Shown here: one piece after another, positions 58,301 through 64,000 of the stretch
How the letters are laid out: the number at the start of each line of letters is the position of its first letter
Numbering within the stretch: the first letter of the stretch is position 1
NCBI GenBank assembly: GCA_947044405.1
Contig: CAMRHE010000063.1
Location: 5,823,501-5,887,500, forward strand
Direction of reading: 5' to 3'
Length of the DNA stretch: 64,000 nucleotides
Origin: Leptodactylus fallax
Lineage: Eukaryota; Chordata; Amphibia; Anura; Leptodactylidae
Program-made: the position numbers and the translations under genes
Notes under the pieces: model-generated
Databases searched by the model: none
Told to the model about the DNA's origin: nothing
What the model saw: the letters and a program-made list of their open reading frames with translations, nothing else

Positions 58301-58507
58301 TTTATAGCAACTTACACTTAAGAGGAGGCACTTGTTTTCCTTTATAGCACCAAGGCAACCGAGGAAGCCAGTCACCATGACGATTGTGCCAATGGCAATA
58401 ACTAGATTTGCTGCCGACAGCGAAGGGAAACTGGGAGAAAATGTTGCAAAGTTCCCTTGCGATACAGAAAGCCATATTCCGACTCCTAGCAGTCCACAGC
58501 CACAGAG
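39298..58507 (-). CDS. TSPAN9: Tetraspanin-9, coding exons 2-7 (gene overview; first coding exon not in view)
   Basis: Six exons joined on the minus strand (58507-58316, 56972-56898, 49441-49340, 49244-49113, 47574-47491, 39369-39298) give 218 residues plus a TAA stop. This is a four-pass tetraspanin, a family that organises membrane microdomains with integrins and other partners. Seen: TM2, TM3 and TM4, a large extracellular loop with the CCG motif, a second CC pair, and six loop cysteines in all, plus an NST glycosylation sequon. The wording ([48 protein letters not shown] at the C-terminus) is that of vertebrate TSPAN9 and not of its paralogue TSPAN4, which differs throughout the loop. The usual length is 239 residues, so the missing N-terminus is about 21 residues, TM1 start included. 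All five junctions are phase 0. Introns are 1343, 7456, 95, 1538 and 8121 bp. No frameshift or internal stop was seen, so the gene looks functional. Confidence 0.96.
39370..40240. other. TSPAN9 intron, no feature seen
   Basis: Starts with the acceptor tract of the last exon. A 143-codon minus frame (39,742-40,173) has no recognisable domain and is regarded as chance. Confidence 0.4.
40240..40450. repeat. Dispersed repeat family D copy
   Basis: GGATCGAGCATGTTGATATC and AAACATGCCTGACCCTCCTC are inverted; CCCACATACACAGTAGATGG and CATCTAATGTGCATGG are an outer inverted pair. Confidence 0.5.
40564..40800. repeat. Palindromic MITE
   Basis: Left CACTACGTTCATACCTGC, right CACAGATATGAACGTGGT, inverted. 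About 237 bp, non-coding. No clear target duplication. Confidence 0.65.
40915..41080. repeat. Dispersed repeat family C copy
   Basis: GGCATAACTTGAGGTTCATG, CACCAATGCAAAATATGTAA and TGCAGCACCACCAG match the family C order. Confidence 0.55.
41080..42636. other. TSPAN9 intron with a candidate conserved island
   Basis: 41,380-41,660 is free of repeat words and has the look of conserved non-coding DNA (for example TGCTCCAATTATCCACAATC, GGAGGGATTAAAATCATTTC). The rest is unassigned. Confidence 0.3.
42637..43365. repeat. T2-like palindromic MITE, ~730 bp
   Basis: Left TTAAAGGCAAACTTTTAGCA with ACCCCTAAAACTGCTC and TGGACCATCTAAGTGTCCTG, right CAGGACACTTAGACAGTC and TAAATTCTGCTGACAGGTGA. The halves are inverted. 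The right TTAA edge is not preserved. The core contains GCGCATGCGCAG words. Confidence 0.65.
43379..43500. repeat. Inverted repeat with GAAGCCGGTCTC arms
   Basis: AATAGAAGCCGGTCTCATT at left and AGAGACCGGCTTCTATCTTT at right flank a ~85-bp spacer containing CATACCATGATATGGTGG. Confidence 0.8.
43501..44390. other. TSPAN9 intron, no feature seen
   Basis: No exon or clear repeat recognised. Confidence 0.4.
44391..44436. repeat. (TATC)n microsatellite
   Basis: About 11 tetranucleotides directly left of an hAT-like insertion. Confidence 0.95.
44445..44966. mobile_element. hAT-like family B element with 8-bp TSD
   Basis: 522 bp, TAGAGATGAGCGAAGT at left and CGATTCGCTCATTTCTA at right. Flanked by ATCTAAAC (44437-44444) and ATCTAAAG (44967-44974), 7 of 8 identical. 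The interior has ACCGCGGCATCCAAGG and GGGTGGGCAGCAAAATGGCG, the inverse of the copy at 17,921. Confidence 0.88.
45127..46026. repeat. TATC (GATA) microsatellite field in four blocks
   Basis: Blocks at 45,127-45,222, 45,366-45,447 and 45,545-46,026 are TATC repeats, the last interrupted by CACCTC and CATCTCA units. The 223-codon frame (SIYLSIYL...) is translation of the repeat, not a gene. Confidence 0.96.
46027..47490. other. TSPAN9 intron with a dispersed repeat
   Basis: 46,913-46,985 (AAATATATTATCCCATCTAT, GCCAGTTTCGGGGC) shares its order with 57,905-57,960. A T run is at 46,345-46,365. Otherwise unassigned. Confidence 0.4.
47491..47574 (-). CDS. TSPAN9: TSPAN9 exon: end of the large loop and most of TM4
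   Basis: 84 bp, 28 codons (residues 189-216), [20 protein letters not shown] then GMCILIIQ. It supplies the last loop cysteine, the closing helix, and the start of TM4. Acceptor CTATAG, donor GTACGT. Confidence 0.96.
47985..48385. repeat. 21-bp minisatellite with 168-bp higher-order period
   Basis: The unit is TAATACCACTGTAGTGTACT plus G. Variants (GCTATACC, AACACC, GTGCACTG, ACCGTAG, ACTATAG) recur in the same order 168 bp (8 units) apart, e.g. TGCTATACCACT at 48,093 and 48,261. One shortened unit lies near 48,050. Both strands show open frames because 21 is a multiple of three. Confidence 0.95.
48540..48830. repeat. Family D-like dispersed repeat
   Basis: TGTTGGCCGAATGCTCACTG at left and GCGTATGGACACCTTAGCAA at right resemble the copies at 58.85-59.28 and 62.53-62.85 kb. 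Confidence 0.4.
49113..49244 (-). CDS. TSPAN9: TSPAN9 exon: CCG motif and variable part of the large loop
   Basis: 132 bp, 44 codons (residues 145-188). It starts [15 protein letters not shown] and ends SLVWKT. It carries the tetraspanin CCG signature, the second cysteine pair (DRCC) and a fifth cysteine (QDCG); the sixth is in the next exon (GCYEK). An NST glycosylation sequon follows the fifth cysteine, where the human protein has NAT. Acceptor TTTCAG, donor GTGAGT. Confidence 0.96.
49340..49441 (-). CDS. TSPAN9: TSPAN9 exon: start of the large extracellular loop
   Basis: 102 bp, 34 codons (residues 111-144), from [12 protein letters not shown] to NAWNIIQAE. It forms the helical stalk of the large extracellular loop just before the CCG motif. 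Acceptor CCCCTAG, donor GTAGGT. It is separated from the next exon by an intron of only 95 bp, so two open frames run across the exon edges into intron. Confidence 0.96.
49612..50295. repeat. ~340-bp tandem duplication in the TSPAN9 intron
   Basis: TAAGAAGCCCCAATCTGG at 49,711 and TAAGAAGCCCCAAACTGG at 50,047, and TTTGTCAGAACTGAAT at 49,817 and 50,167, show two diverged copies offset by 336-350 bp. Confidence 0.85.
50346..50714. repeat. Palindromic MITE, GGTGGTGAAAGGTCC family, copy 2
   Basis: Left GGACCTTTCACCACCTCCAC, right GTGGAGGTGGTGAAGGTCC. Inner words TTTTCTCTAGCCCCACCATT and AATGGTAGGGGCTAGAGAAA are also inverted. Confidence 0.85.
50826..51740. other. TSPAN9 intron with a candidate conserved island
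   Basis: 50,832-50,855 carries a T2-like end (GGACAACCCCTTTA). 51,160-51,440 lacks repeat words and could be conserved regulatory DNA (TCAATTAATGTGCAGTAGAG, CCAATTGTGCATTGCTC). A T run is at 51,725-51,739. Confidence 0.3.
51935..52284. repeat. Palindromic MITE, GGTGGTGAAAGGTCC family, copy 3
   Basis: Left AGACCTTTCACCACCTCCAC, right TTGGTAGAGGCAGTGAAGGG. Shares AATTTTTTTCTCTAGTCCCC with copies 1 and 2. Confidence 0.8.
52285..53016. other. TSPAN9 intron, no feature seen
   Basis: No exon or clear repeat recognised. Confidence 0.4.
53017..53512 (+). mobile_element. Internally deleted Tc1-like element (third family)
   Basis: Left inverted repeat GTTTTAGGCAGGTGTGGAAA, GAATGCTTTCAAAAATAGAA and ATTTTTGTCAATTTACAAAA, right repeat TAATTAACAAAAATAAATTA and TGTACAGTACT. 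Between them only the transposase 3' part remains, with [19 protein letters not shown] readable (the catalytic Glu is replaced by Gln). The same family is seen at 25,368-25,605. Confidence 0.85.
53513..54368. other. TSPAN9 intron, low-repeat candidate conserved island
   Basis: 53,540-54,090 has no repeat words. It includes TGATATGCAAATGAGGCGCT, with an octamer-like ATGCAAAT. Conservation is untested. Confidence 0.35.
54369..54650. repeat. T2-like MITE relative
   Basis: GGGCCTATCCTTAGGATCAA at left and GGCCAATCCTAAGGATAAAA at right are inverted, with the interior GTACTATACACAGCCGAAAG and CGATACTGCAGCTCAGTG shared with 9188-9429 and 12,700-12,907. Ends CCAATCCCTTTTAG. Confidence 0.65.
54651..55254. 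other. TSPAN9 intron, no feature seen
   Basis: AT-rich, no exon or clear repeat recognised. Confidence 0.4.
55258..55880. repeat. Imperfect G-rich minisatellite
   Basis: Irregular alternation of GTGGGGGCCATTATATTACA and GGGGGCACTGAGGGGGCCAT units (about 22 and 45 bp). Length varies from copy to copy. The 187-codon plus frame is a by-product. Confidence 0.9.
55881..56706. other. TSPAN9 intron, low-repeat sequence
   Basis: 56,020-56,520 lacks the window's repeat words. No exon recognised. Confidence 0.35.
56707..56868. mobile_element. T2-like MITE, 162 bp, next to the TM3 exon
   Basis: TTAA at both edges (56707-56710, 56865-56868), termini TTAAAAGGGTTGTCTAAG and TGGACACACCCTTTAA. The interior has TATTTATTGCCTATCCTAAG. 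It ends 29 bp from the donor side of exon 56898-56972. Confidence 0.8.
56898..56972 (-). CDS. TSPAN9: TSPAN9 exon: TM3
   Basis: 75 bp, 25 codons (residues 86-110), starting [15 protein letters not shown] and ending VYMDR. It codes almost only the third membrane segment, including the polar glutamate inside the helix that is typical of tetraspanin TM3. Acceptor TTTCAG, donor GTAAGT. A T2-like MITE ends 29 bp past the donor side and an hAT-like element starts 63 bp beyond the acceptor side, so little ancestral intron sequence is left around it. Confidence 0.96.
57036..57449. mobile_element. hAT-like family A element with 8-bp TSD, next to the TM3 exon
   Basis: 414 bp, TAGAGATGGGGAACATC at left, ACGGTTCATCCATA at right. 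Flanked by GATATAAA (57028-57035) and GTTATAAA (57450-57457), 7 of 8 identical. The interior has GAAGCCCAGGAGAGG, TTTTTACTCACC and GGTGCATGATGTCAGCCAGA. It begins 63 bp upstream (in transcription) of the exon acceptor. Confidence 0.85.
57450..58315. other. TSPAN9 intron with a dispersed repeat
   Basis: 57,905-57,960 (GGGGGATTTATTATCCTATC, TACGCCAGTTTTCCGGCGTA) resembles 46,913-46,985, and TTTTCCGGCGTAGA can fold on TCTACGCCAG. Otherwise unassigned. Confidence 0.45.
58316..58507 (-). CDS. TSPAN9: TSPAN9 exon: end of TM1, small loop, TM2
   Basis: 192 bp, 64 codons (residues 22-85). The acceptor is a pyrimidine-rich tract ending in AG and the donor is GTAAGT. It begins [14 protein letters not shown] (rest of TM1), continues through the small extracellular loop ([19 protein letters not shown]) and TM2, and ends KENKCLLLS. 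The juxtamembrane cysteines in GCLG and NKC are the kind palmitoylated in tetraspanins. The upstream exon that should encode the initiator Met and the first 21 residues was not found between 58,508 and 64,000. Confidence 0.96.
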
Positions 58508-61500
58508 CTGGAAGAAAGAAGAAGAAAAAATTCAATAACTTTGCTATTCATTTTCTATATTGTAAATTATCAACAATGCAGCTTAAAAATATTTTACTTT
58601 AGTTTACAATATTACATAAAAAAATTGGCCAACATGTAGTCAACACTTTATAGAGATGTCTAAAGAATATGGAAAAAGTTGAGCTTCCCATTCAATTCAA
58701 AGAGCAATGGCAGTGAAAAAAGTCTACACATGGGTCCCAAAATTCTGGTCTAAATATCTCTATGTCTTGACAAATATTATCAGAAACAAATTATCTGCCA
58801 AATTTATTGTCGGAGGGGGTAAGAAAGATAAATAACATATGGTCAGGACATACATTGTACAAAGCAGTCAGCGGAACATTCATTTGGCCAATAGTTGTCC
58901 CACCCAACCAACCTGTTCCCACGCACACTTGATTCGAAGGGTTGTGCTTGTGTTCTCAATGAGTAGACACCCTTGACCATGGTTTATTACCCCTGAGAAC
59001 AAACAGATTGAACATTGAAGTTCAATATTACCTATCATTCTTTTAGATGATCTGCTGGTTGGTCTTAGTTTTGGCTACCATTAATGTGTATGGACGCATT
59101 TGGCTATCATCAATGCATATGGACACCTTTACATCAAGGGAAACTAGGGTTGTAAGTGGAAATCCAATGTGTGATCACGGTTTCTCCCACAGGAGACTTA
59201 AAAAATTGCCAAGTAGGCTGCAAAATGTTTCCATTCATGGTTTGTTATGGGCAACCATTGACAGGTAGACATCATAAACATCTGACAAGCCTTGAACTTC
59301 CCCAGCCTATAAAAATGGAACATTCAGGCCCCTAAATTGGAAATTTTACAACATTCTGGAAAATTTCCTTGGTTTTAATTGTCCTCTTCCATGGACTAGT
59401 TCTCAGCTCTGTGATCAACTTTCGAGACACTTGATATCCAGCAAGTTCAGATAGTCTCACAACATATTTACTGGTTATTTTTTTCTCTTGGCCAGAGTTT
59501 TTCCGTAATCATTTATCCTGTATTCGCCTCTCCAAGTTCTTCTACCATTTATCACTAAGAAATCGTCTACTGTATATCAAGAGAGAATTGGATTTGAAGT
59601 AATGGCCCCCATAGGAATTTAGTTACAATTGCTTTCTAATTTACTACTCAATCACTCACATTTTTTTAGATGAATATTAAACTCTGAAAAAATAGTTGTG
59701 AGAACTCAAATCTGTCAAATAGTCCTTCTGAAAGATGACTTTTTTACGTGAGGCCCTCAAAATACCATAAAACTCTGATTAAATTATGACACGGGGAACA
59801 TGACTACAGATTTTTAGTTGAGTGCCTATTTCACTTTATAGTCCTTTAATATACCTCGCTAAGTGGCCCTTCAGCTCCGCTGCGCATTTTCCATTATTTT
59901 GAGTAAAAGACCGATGTAATTGACCACAAGGACTATAAAGGAAGTTGTGCGTAAAACACAGACCACAGGATATTACAAGAGTTATTCCAATGTTTTTTCC
60001 AAGAGTTAAGAAAAATGAGTTTTATCAAGTTTAAGACAACTGTGTATTTTGTGGAAAGTGACATTTTAATATCTGAATGGTGGAACATAAGACATAGACT
60101 ATCTGATGCCTTAAAACAGTCTTAGGCTTGCTCTATGTATCTGGTACAGGGCCACCAACCATGACGTAACATTTATAGCACTAATGTCCTCATAGAGGGT
60201 AGAGGGACCTTTGGATCTTATAAGCTCTGGGGCCTAGAGGACCCTCTACTTACAAAAATGAGCGTGACATAAAGGGGTAATCCTACTTAAATGACACTTC
60301 TTTGAGGATGCGAGTCTCCTGAATGGTCAAGTTAACCATATAGGAGAATACTGAGTGAAGTGTCCTCCAATATGTGTAGGAATAATGGATACAGCTGTGG
60401 CGTACCAAATGAATACGAAGGGACCCCAAATTTCCAATAGAGAATGTACAGTAAATGACTGAAGTAGAAAAGAATGGTTGCACCTATGGTTATAGGAATG
60501 TCCATGGCTATTTTTTGATGGCCTATCCTCCGGAATCCCGAATAGTTGACTTATGCGGGAACTAGGTGTCACCTCCTCTGGTCAAATATCCTGAAGGTAG
60601 TTCATAGAAATGGCCAAAAAATTTTGAACTTTTGTCCATTTTCCAACCTGGCGCAGGACAGGGATCAAGGGGTGCCAGGATGGGACGCCTCGGCCATACA
60701 GATTTACCCTAACTCATGCTAGAAAACTGGTGTGAGTTACACCTGAAATATACACTGACTGGCATGCCTATTTATTCCTAGGCTCTCATGGTGCAGCAGA
60801 ATTATTACGAGGCCAGAGCATCTACCACCAGCACATACAATATTAAGACTTTCGCACCATGCGACAGTCTTAATAAATTCTCCGCAATGACTATTATTTA
60901 CGATCCATAAATCATTCAGCTTCGTAAAGTTTATTGTTACATCTATAGCAAGTTATTAGAAATCCCATAATCCAATGCACCCTAGAAACCTGAAGAAGGA
61001 AGCCAGAAGAATTTAGAATTGCACTTTGGTTGTGAATGGAGAAAAAAAACCCAAATAACCCAAAACAAAAAAAGAAAAAAAGAAAAAGTATACCCAAAAT
61101 AAAAATATGCTTTAAAGTGGATTTTTTTCTTTAAGTCAGTTATTATATGTAACTTTATTCCTTACAAAAAATACGAAGACACCATAGCGGAAATATTGAA
61201 CCGGCAATAGTGCTGAATTCGTCACCTGCCTATTCAATCTGCTCTCTATTAATCAAAAATCGGAGGAAAAAAATGTGTCCGTATGTATAACACACACGTT
61301 GGCGCCAAAGATTTATGTTTCCGAGTCACAAGATGAAGTTCTACACAAACGCCACACAAAAAATTGGCCAGTTTATCAGCGTGAGATCAATCTCACCACT
61401 ACGGTGTATAATTTACGAGAAATTAGAGCCAGGACAGCGAAATGAGGAGTGCGAATGGGTAGATATTTACAGCCACAGTGGCAGGCCTTCCAACTCTCTC

Positions 61501-61935
61501 TCTCCTCCGTAAACCCCCCATCATTTAAGAATTTTCCGCATTCTGTTTGATGGAGACAGTGATTGGTTAGGGTAATAAAACCAGAGCCGGGAATGACACT
61601 GACTGCAGCTCTGCAATTGTGCTGCTGCCTACAGCTAAGCCATAGGCTTACTCCGCAGCCCCGACTTACCAGACAGAAGACGTGCGCTTGCTTTATTCCT
61701 ATGATAAGCTAATTTTTTTTTTCTCCAATTAGACCTTTTTGTTCTTCAGGATTTGATTTACTAGTTATTTTATGTAAATTTGGGATTGTGAGTTAGGCTA
61801 TATTGACATGGGATGGTAGTTGCATTTCTAAAGTAGAGTAGTAAGGCCCTAAAGTGTTTGTTATATACACACTATTAGCGAGATCTTCCTAGGACCTAGG
61901 AAATCACAGGTGATCACGGATTTACATTATCCTAC
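58508..61935. other. TSPAN9 5' intron
   Basis: No match to the expected first coding exon was found on the minus strand. 58,850-59,280 resembles family D (CAATGCATATGGACACC). 61,180-61,700 lacks repeat words and is a candidate conserved island (CAAAAATCGGAGGAAAAAAA, CAGTGTCATTCCCGGCTC in reverse). Confidence 0.4.
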
Positions 61936-62268
61936 TTAAAGGGAGTGTGTCACCAAACCCTAGCATATCAAATCAGCCCCACAGACAGATAGATTAGGGT
62001 CACCTGAATAAAAGGGTGTTTTCCTTTTGTGAATCGGAGCCTCTGTTGCTGAGATATCACCATTTTTGTCAATGCGAATGAGCTCTTTGGAGTAATGAAT
62101 ACGCCGCCATTGCTCAAGGAGCTCATTTGCATATTGACAAAAATGCCAATATCTCCACAACAAAGGCTCCGATTCACAACGGGAAAACACCGTTTTATTC
62201 AGGTGACCCTAACTTATCTTTCTACAGGCTGGGTTGATATGCAGGTTCTGGTTACAGACTCCCTTTAA
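61936..62268. mobile_element. T2-like MITE, 333 bp, complete and strongly palindromic
   Basis: TTAA at 61936-61939 and 62265-62268. Left TTAAAGGGAGTGTGTC, AGGGTCACCTGAATAAAAGG and TGTGAATCGGAGCCT, right AGGCTCCGATTCACA, TTATTCAGGTGACCCTAA and CAGACTCCCTTTAA. Most of the element is one inverted repeat. Confidence 0.9.
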
Positions 62269-62520
62269 AAGGGGATTTACAGAAAATTTACATTGATAGA
62301 TTTGCCATGTGGAGGTTTCTGCTGCTCAGTCCCATTCAAATGGATGGGGATGAGCTACAGTATCATACACAGTATATGTGACCGAATGGAAGGCCAATGT
62401 TTCTGGTGCAACATGGCCCACCATGTTCTAGTCATTAATAGGGGCCCAAGGGTCAATAAAGATTAATGGTTTATCCGTAGGATGGACCATTGATGTAAAT
62501 TCATCAGAAGCCCCCTTAAG
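62269..62520. repeat. Possible second T2-like element abutting the first
   Basis: Starts with AAAAGGGGATTTACAG right after the shared TTAA and ends AGAAGCCCCCTTAAG. The interior (CAATGGTTTATCCGTAGG-like words) resembles the 9188 family. Ends only partly match. Confidence 0.4.
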
Positions 62521-62529
62521 AATGTGTCT

Positions 62530-62860
62530 AATAAGCTCTGGAGGACAGTTCTTCTAAGGGTGCCTGGACAGCTTCTGCCAACAACTATTCCTCCTGAGTC
62601 TCCCATTCACATGCACATTTAGTTTGGCTAAGAGTGCATGTTTTTTCAATGGGGAGAGGAGAGTTTGGTGCTGGCTTATATTCCAGGGAAACAAAAAGTT
62701 GGTTGGATAAAGTCCAACATACTCAATTTTTCTTTCCCCAACATCATCTGTCAGAGGAGAGTCTTCGAGGCCTCCATACACATAAGACAATCAACTGGTC
62801 TGGTGAAATTGGCTGGCTCAGTCAACGTATGTCTTATGTGTATGGGGGTCTTAAAGCTTA
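62530..62860. repeat. Family D-like repeat with hairpin
   Basis: GGCCTCCATACACATAAGAC at 62,769 and GTCTTATGTGTATGGGGGTC at 62,831 are inverted arms around a ~42-bp spacer. Confidence 0.6.
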
Positions 62861-63833
62861 CTGTATTCCCCTGTGCTATACCATAACTTCCAACTTTTTG
62901 GATGTTCATTGAGGGACACTAATGGTTCATAGCTCTTGGCTATCTCCATAGATTTGTTGCTCCTTTTCAAGCAGGGCAGCTATTGCACCCATGTTCTAGA
63001 GATTTGACACTTACCCTGTGTTTTATGTGAGACAACCCACCTGTTCTTTCTTGTCCCATATGGGTCTAAGGTACTCTTTGCGCCTCCATATTCTGCCTTT
63101 CATGCACCTCTGTGTAAATTTGGATGTTCCCATAGAATTTAGTGGATCCATGTTACTTATCCTTTATCACTGCTCCATAATACAACAATGGTTCAAGAAC
63201 AAAACTTTCACTCTACCTGCCCACTAGTAGGGCAGGTCTAAAACAAGCATGACAGGAAGTATGATGTACCTCAAAGAGAACTTCCTGCCTGTAAGAATAT
63301 GTATTAAAGATGGAGTCACAAGCGGTTGCCAAAACTGTAACTACCTACAGAATACCCTGAAGGGTAGCTGAAGAACAGAGATAAAAGGAGAAAGACTATC
63401 CCTGATGTAGTAGAAATTTAGGAGCTTCTGCTATAAAACCTTAGATAAATTTTTGAAATATTTCGTGTAATTTCCAACGCTCAAGGATGGACAGATTTTG
63501 AGTGTAAAACTTTAATATCGTAAATCCTCTGAGGCTCCCACGCTGTTACTTTACTGTTACCAGATGTATGGAAAACACTTTTCACCTAGAATAATAGTTG
63601 CAGAATTTTACCCTACAGCATTGACAAAAATTTGAGAAGAGCGAAGCGTTCTCATCACTGAAATCAGACAGAGCTCTCTGAAGTATACTAACTTTTTACT
63701 AAACTGATGCTCGAACAGCATTTAATAAAAGTCTTTGCAGCAGAAACCATAAAAAGATACTGTAAATCAGCGGTGTAACTCTTAAAGGATTCAACGAAAG
63801 TGTAATAATTAAAAATTCTACCTAAAGATACTT
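62861..63833. other. Unassigned intronic DNA
   Basis: No exon or clear repeat recognised. Confidence 0.4.
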
Positions 63834-64000
63834 TTAAAGGGGAAGTTTACTTTAACAAACATGGCTTATTTGACATTGAAGGGGCTGTCCTGATGGCCTT
63901 TTAAGACATATCAACAACATAGAAGTGATTGGCCCACTAGGGACCACTTCTACTTTCCACTGTAAAGAGTATTACATGGTCATCCATCTTTTGATTGGAG
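63834..64000. repeat. T2-like element end, cut by the window edge
   Basis: Begins TTTAAAGGGGAAGTTTAC, a T2-like left terminus. The right terminus would be beyond the window. Confidence 0.5.

Noticed and set aside
39298..58507. Assignment to TSPAN4
   Set aside because: The large loop and C-terminal tail follow TSPAN9 wording almost residue for residue and differ from TSPAN4.
58508..64000. First coding exon of TSPAN9 inside the window
   Set aside because: No minus-strand segment resembling the expected start ending in FW before a splice donor was found, though a manual scan could miss it.

Overview
The window is vertebrate nuclear DNA, most likely from a frog (Anura). Two things point there. 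One gene is recognisable with certainty, a spliced vertebrate tetraspanin, TSPAN9. The rest is packed with repeat types typical of anuran genomes: T2-like MITEs with TTAAAGG termini, Tc1-like transposons of several ages, hAT-like non-autonomous elements with termini like TAGAGATGAGCGAA, and long minisatellites. Species cannot be named from the sequence alone.

Layout. About 1-39.3 kb holds no recognisable host exon. It carries a nearly complete Tc1-like transposon (1031-2585), an older Tc1-like copy whose transposase C-terminal coding segment has become a 99-bp minisatellite (6975-8345), a ~178-bp tandem array invaded by a T2-like MITE (9133-9760), and a ~445-bp tandem array split by a probable solo LTR (10312-12692). 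An L1-like and a Tc1-like fragment lie side by side at 14.6-15.5 kb. Three long minisatellites follow (26, 31 and 46 bp units, 19.5-25.3 kb), then further hAT-like and T2-like elements, and an AT-rich stretch at 29.6-35 kb.

From 39.3 to 58.5 kb, six coding exons on the minus strand encode residues 22-239 of a 239-residue TSPAN9. All have GT-AG splice sites and phase-0 junctions. The first coding exon (about 21 residues) was not found and should lie to the right, beyond 64,000 or unseen in 58.5-64 kb. The introns contain a large TATC (GATA) microsatellite field, a 21-bp minisatellite with 168-bp higher-order structure, a ~340-bp tandem duplication and many MITEs. The 75-bp exon at 56.9 kb is closely boxed in by two transposable elements.

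The remainder (58.5-64 kb) looks like the long 5' intron of TSPAN9, with two or more T2-like MITEs and some low-repeat islands that could be conserved regulatory sequence. No bacterial operons, CRISPR arrays or tRNA/rRNA genes were seen. Repeat classifications rest on termini, target-site duplications and copy-to-copy comparison inside this window; no database search was possible.
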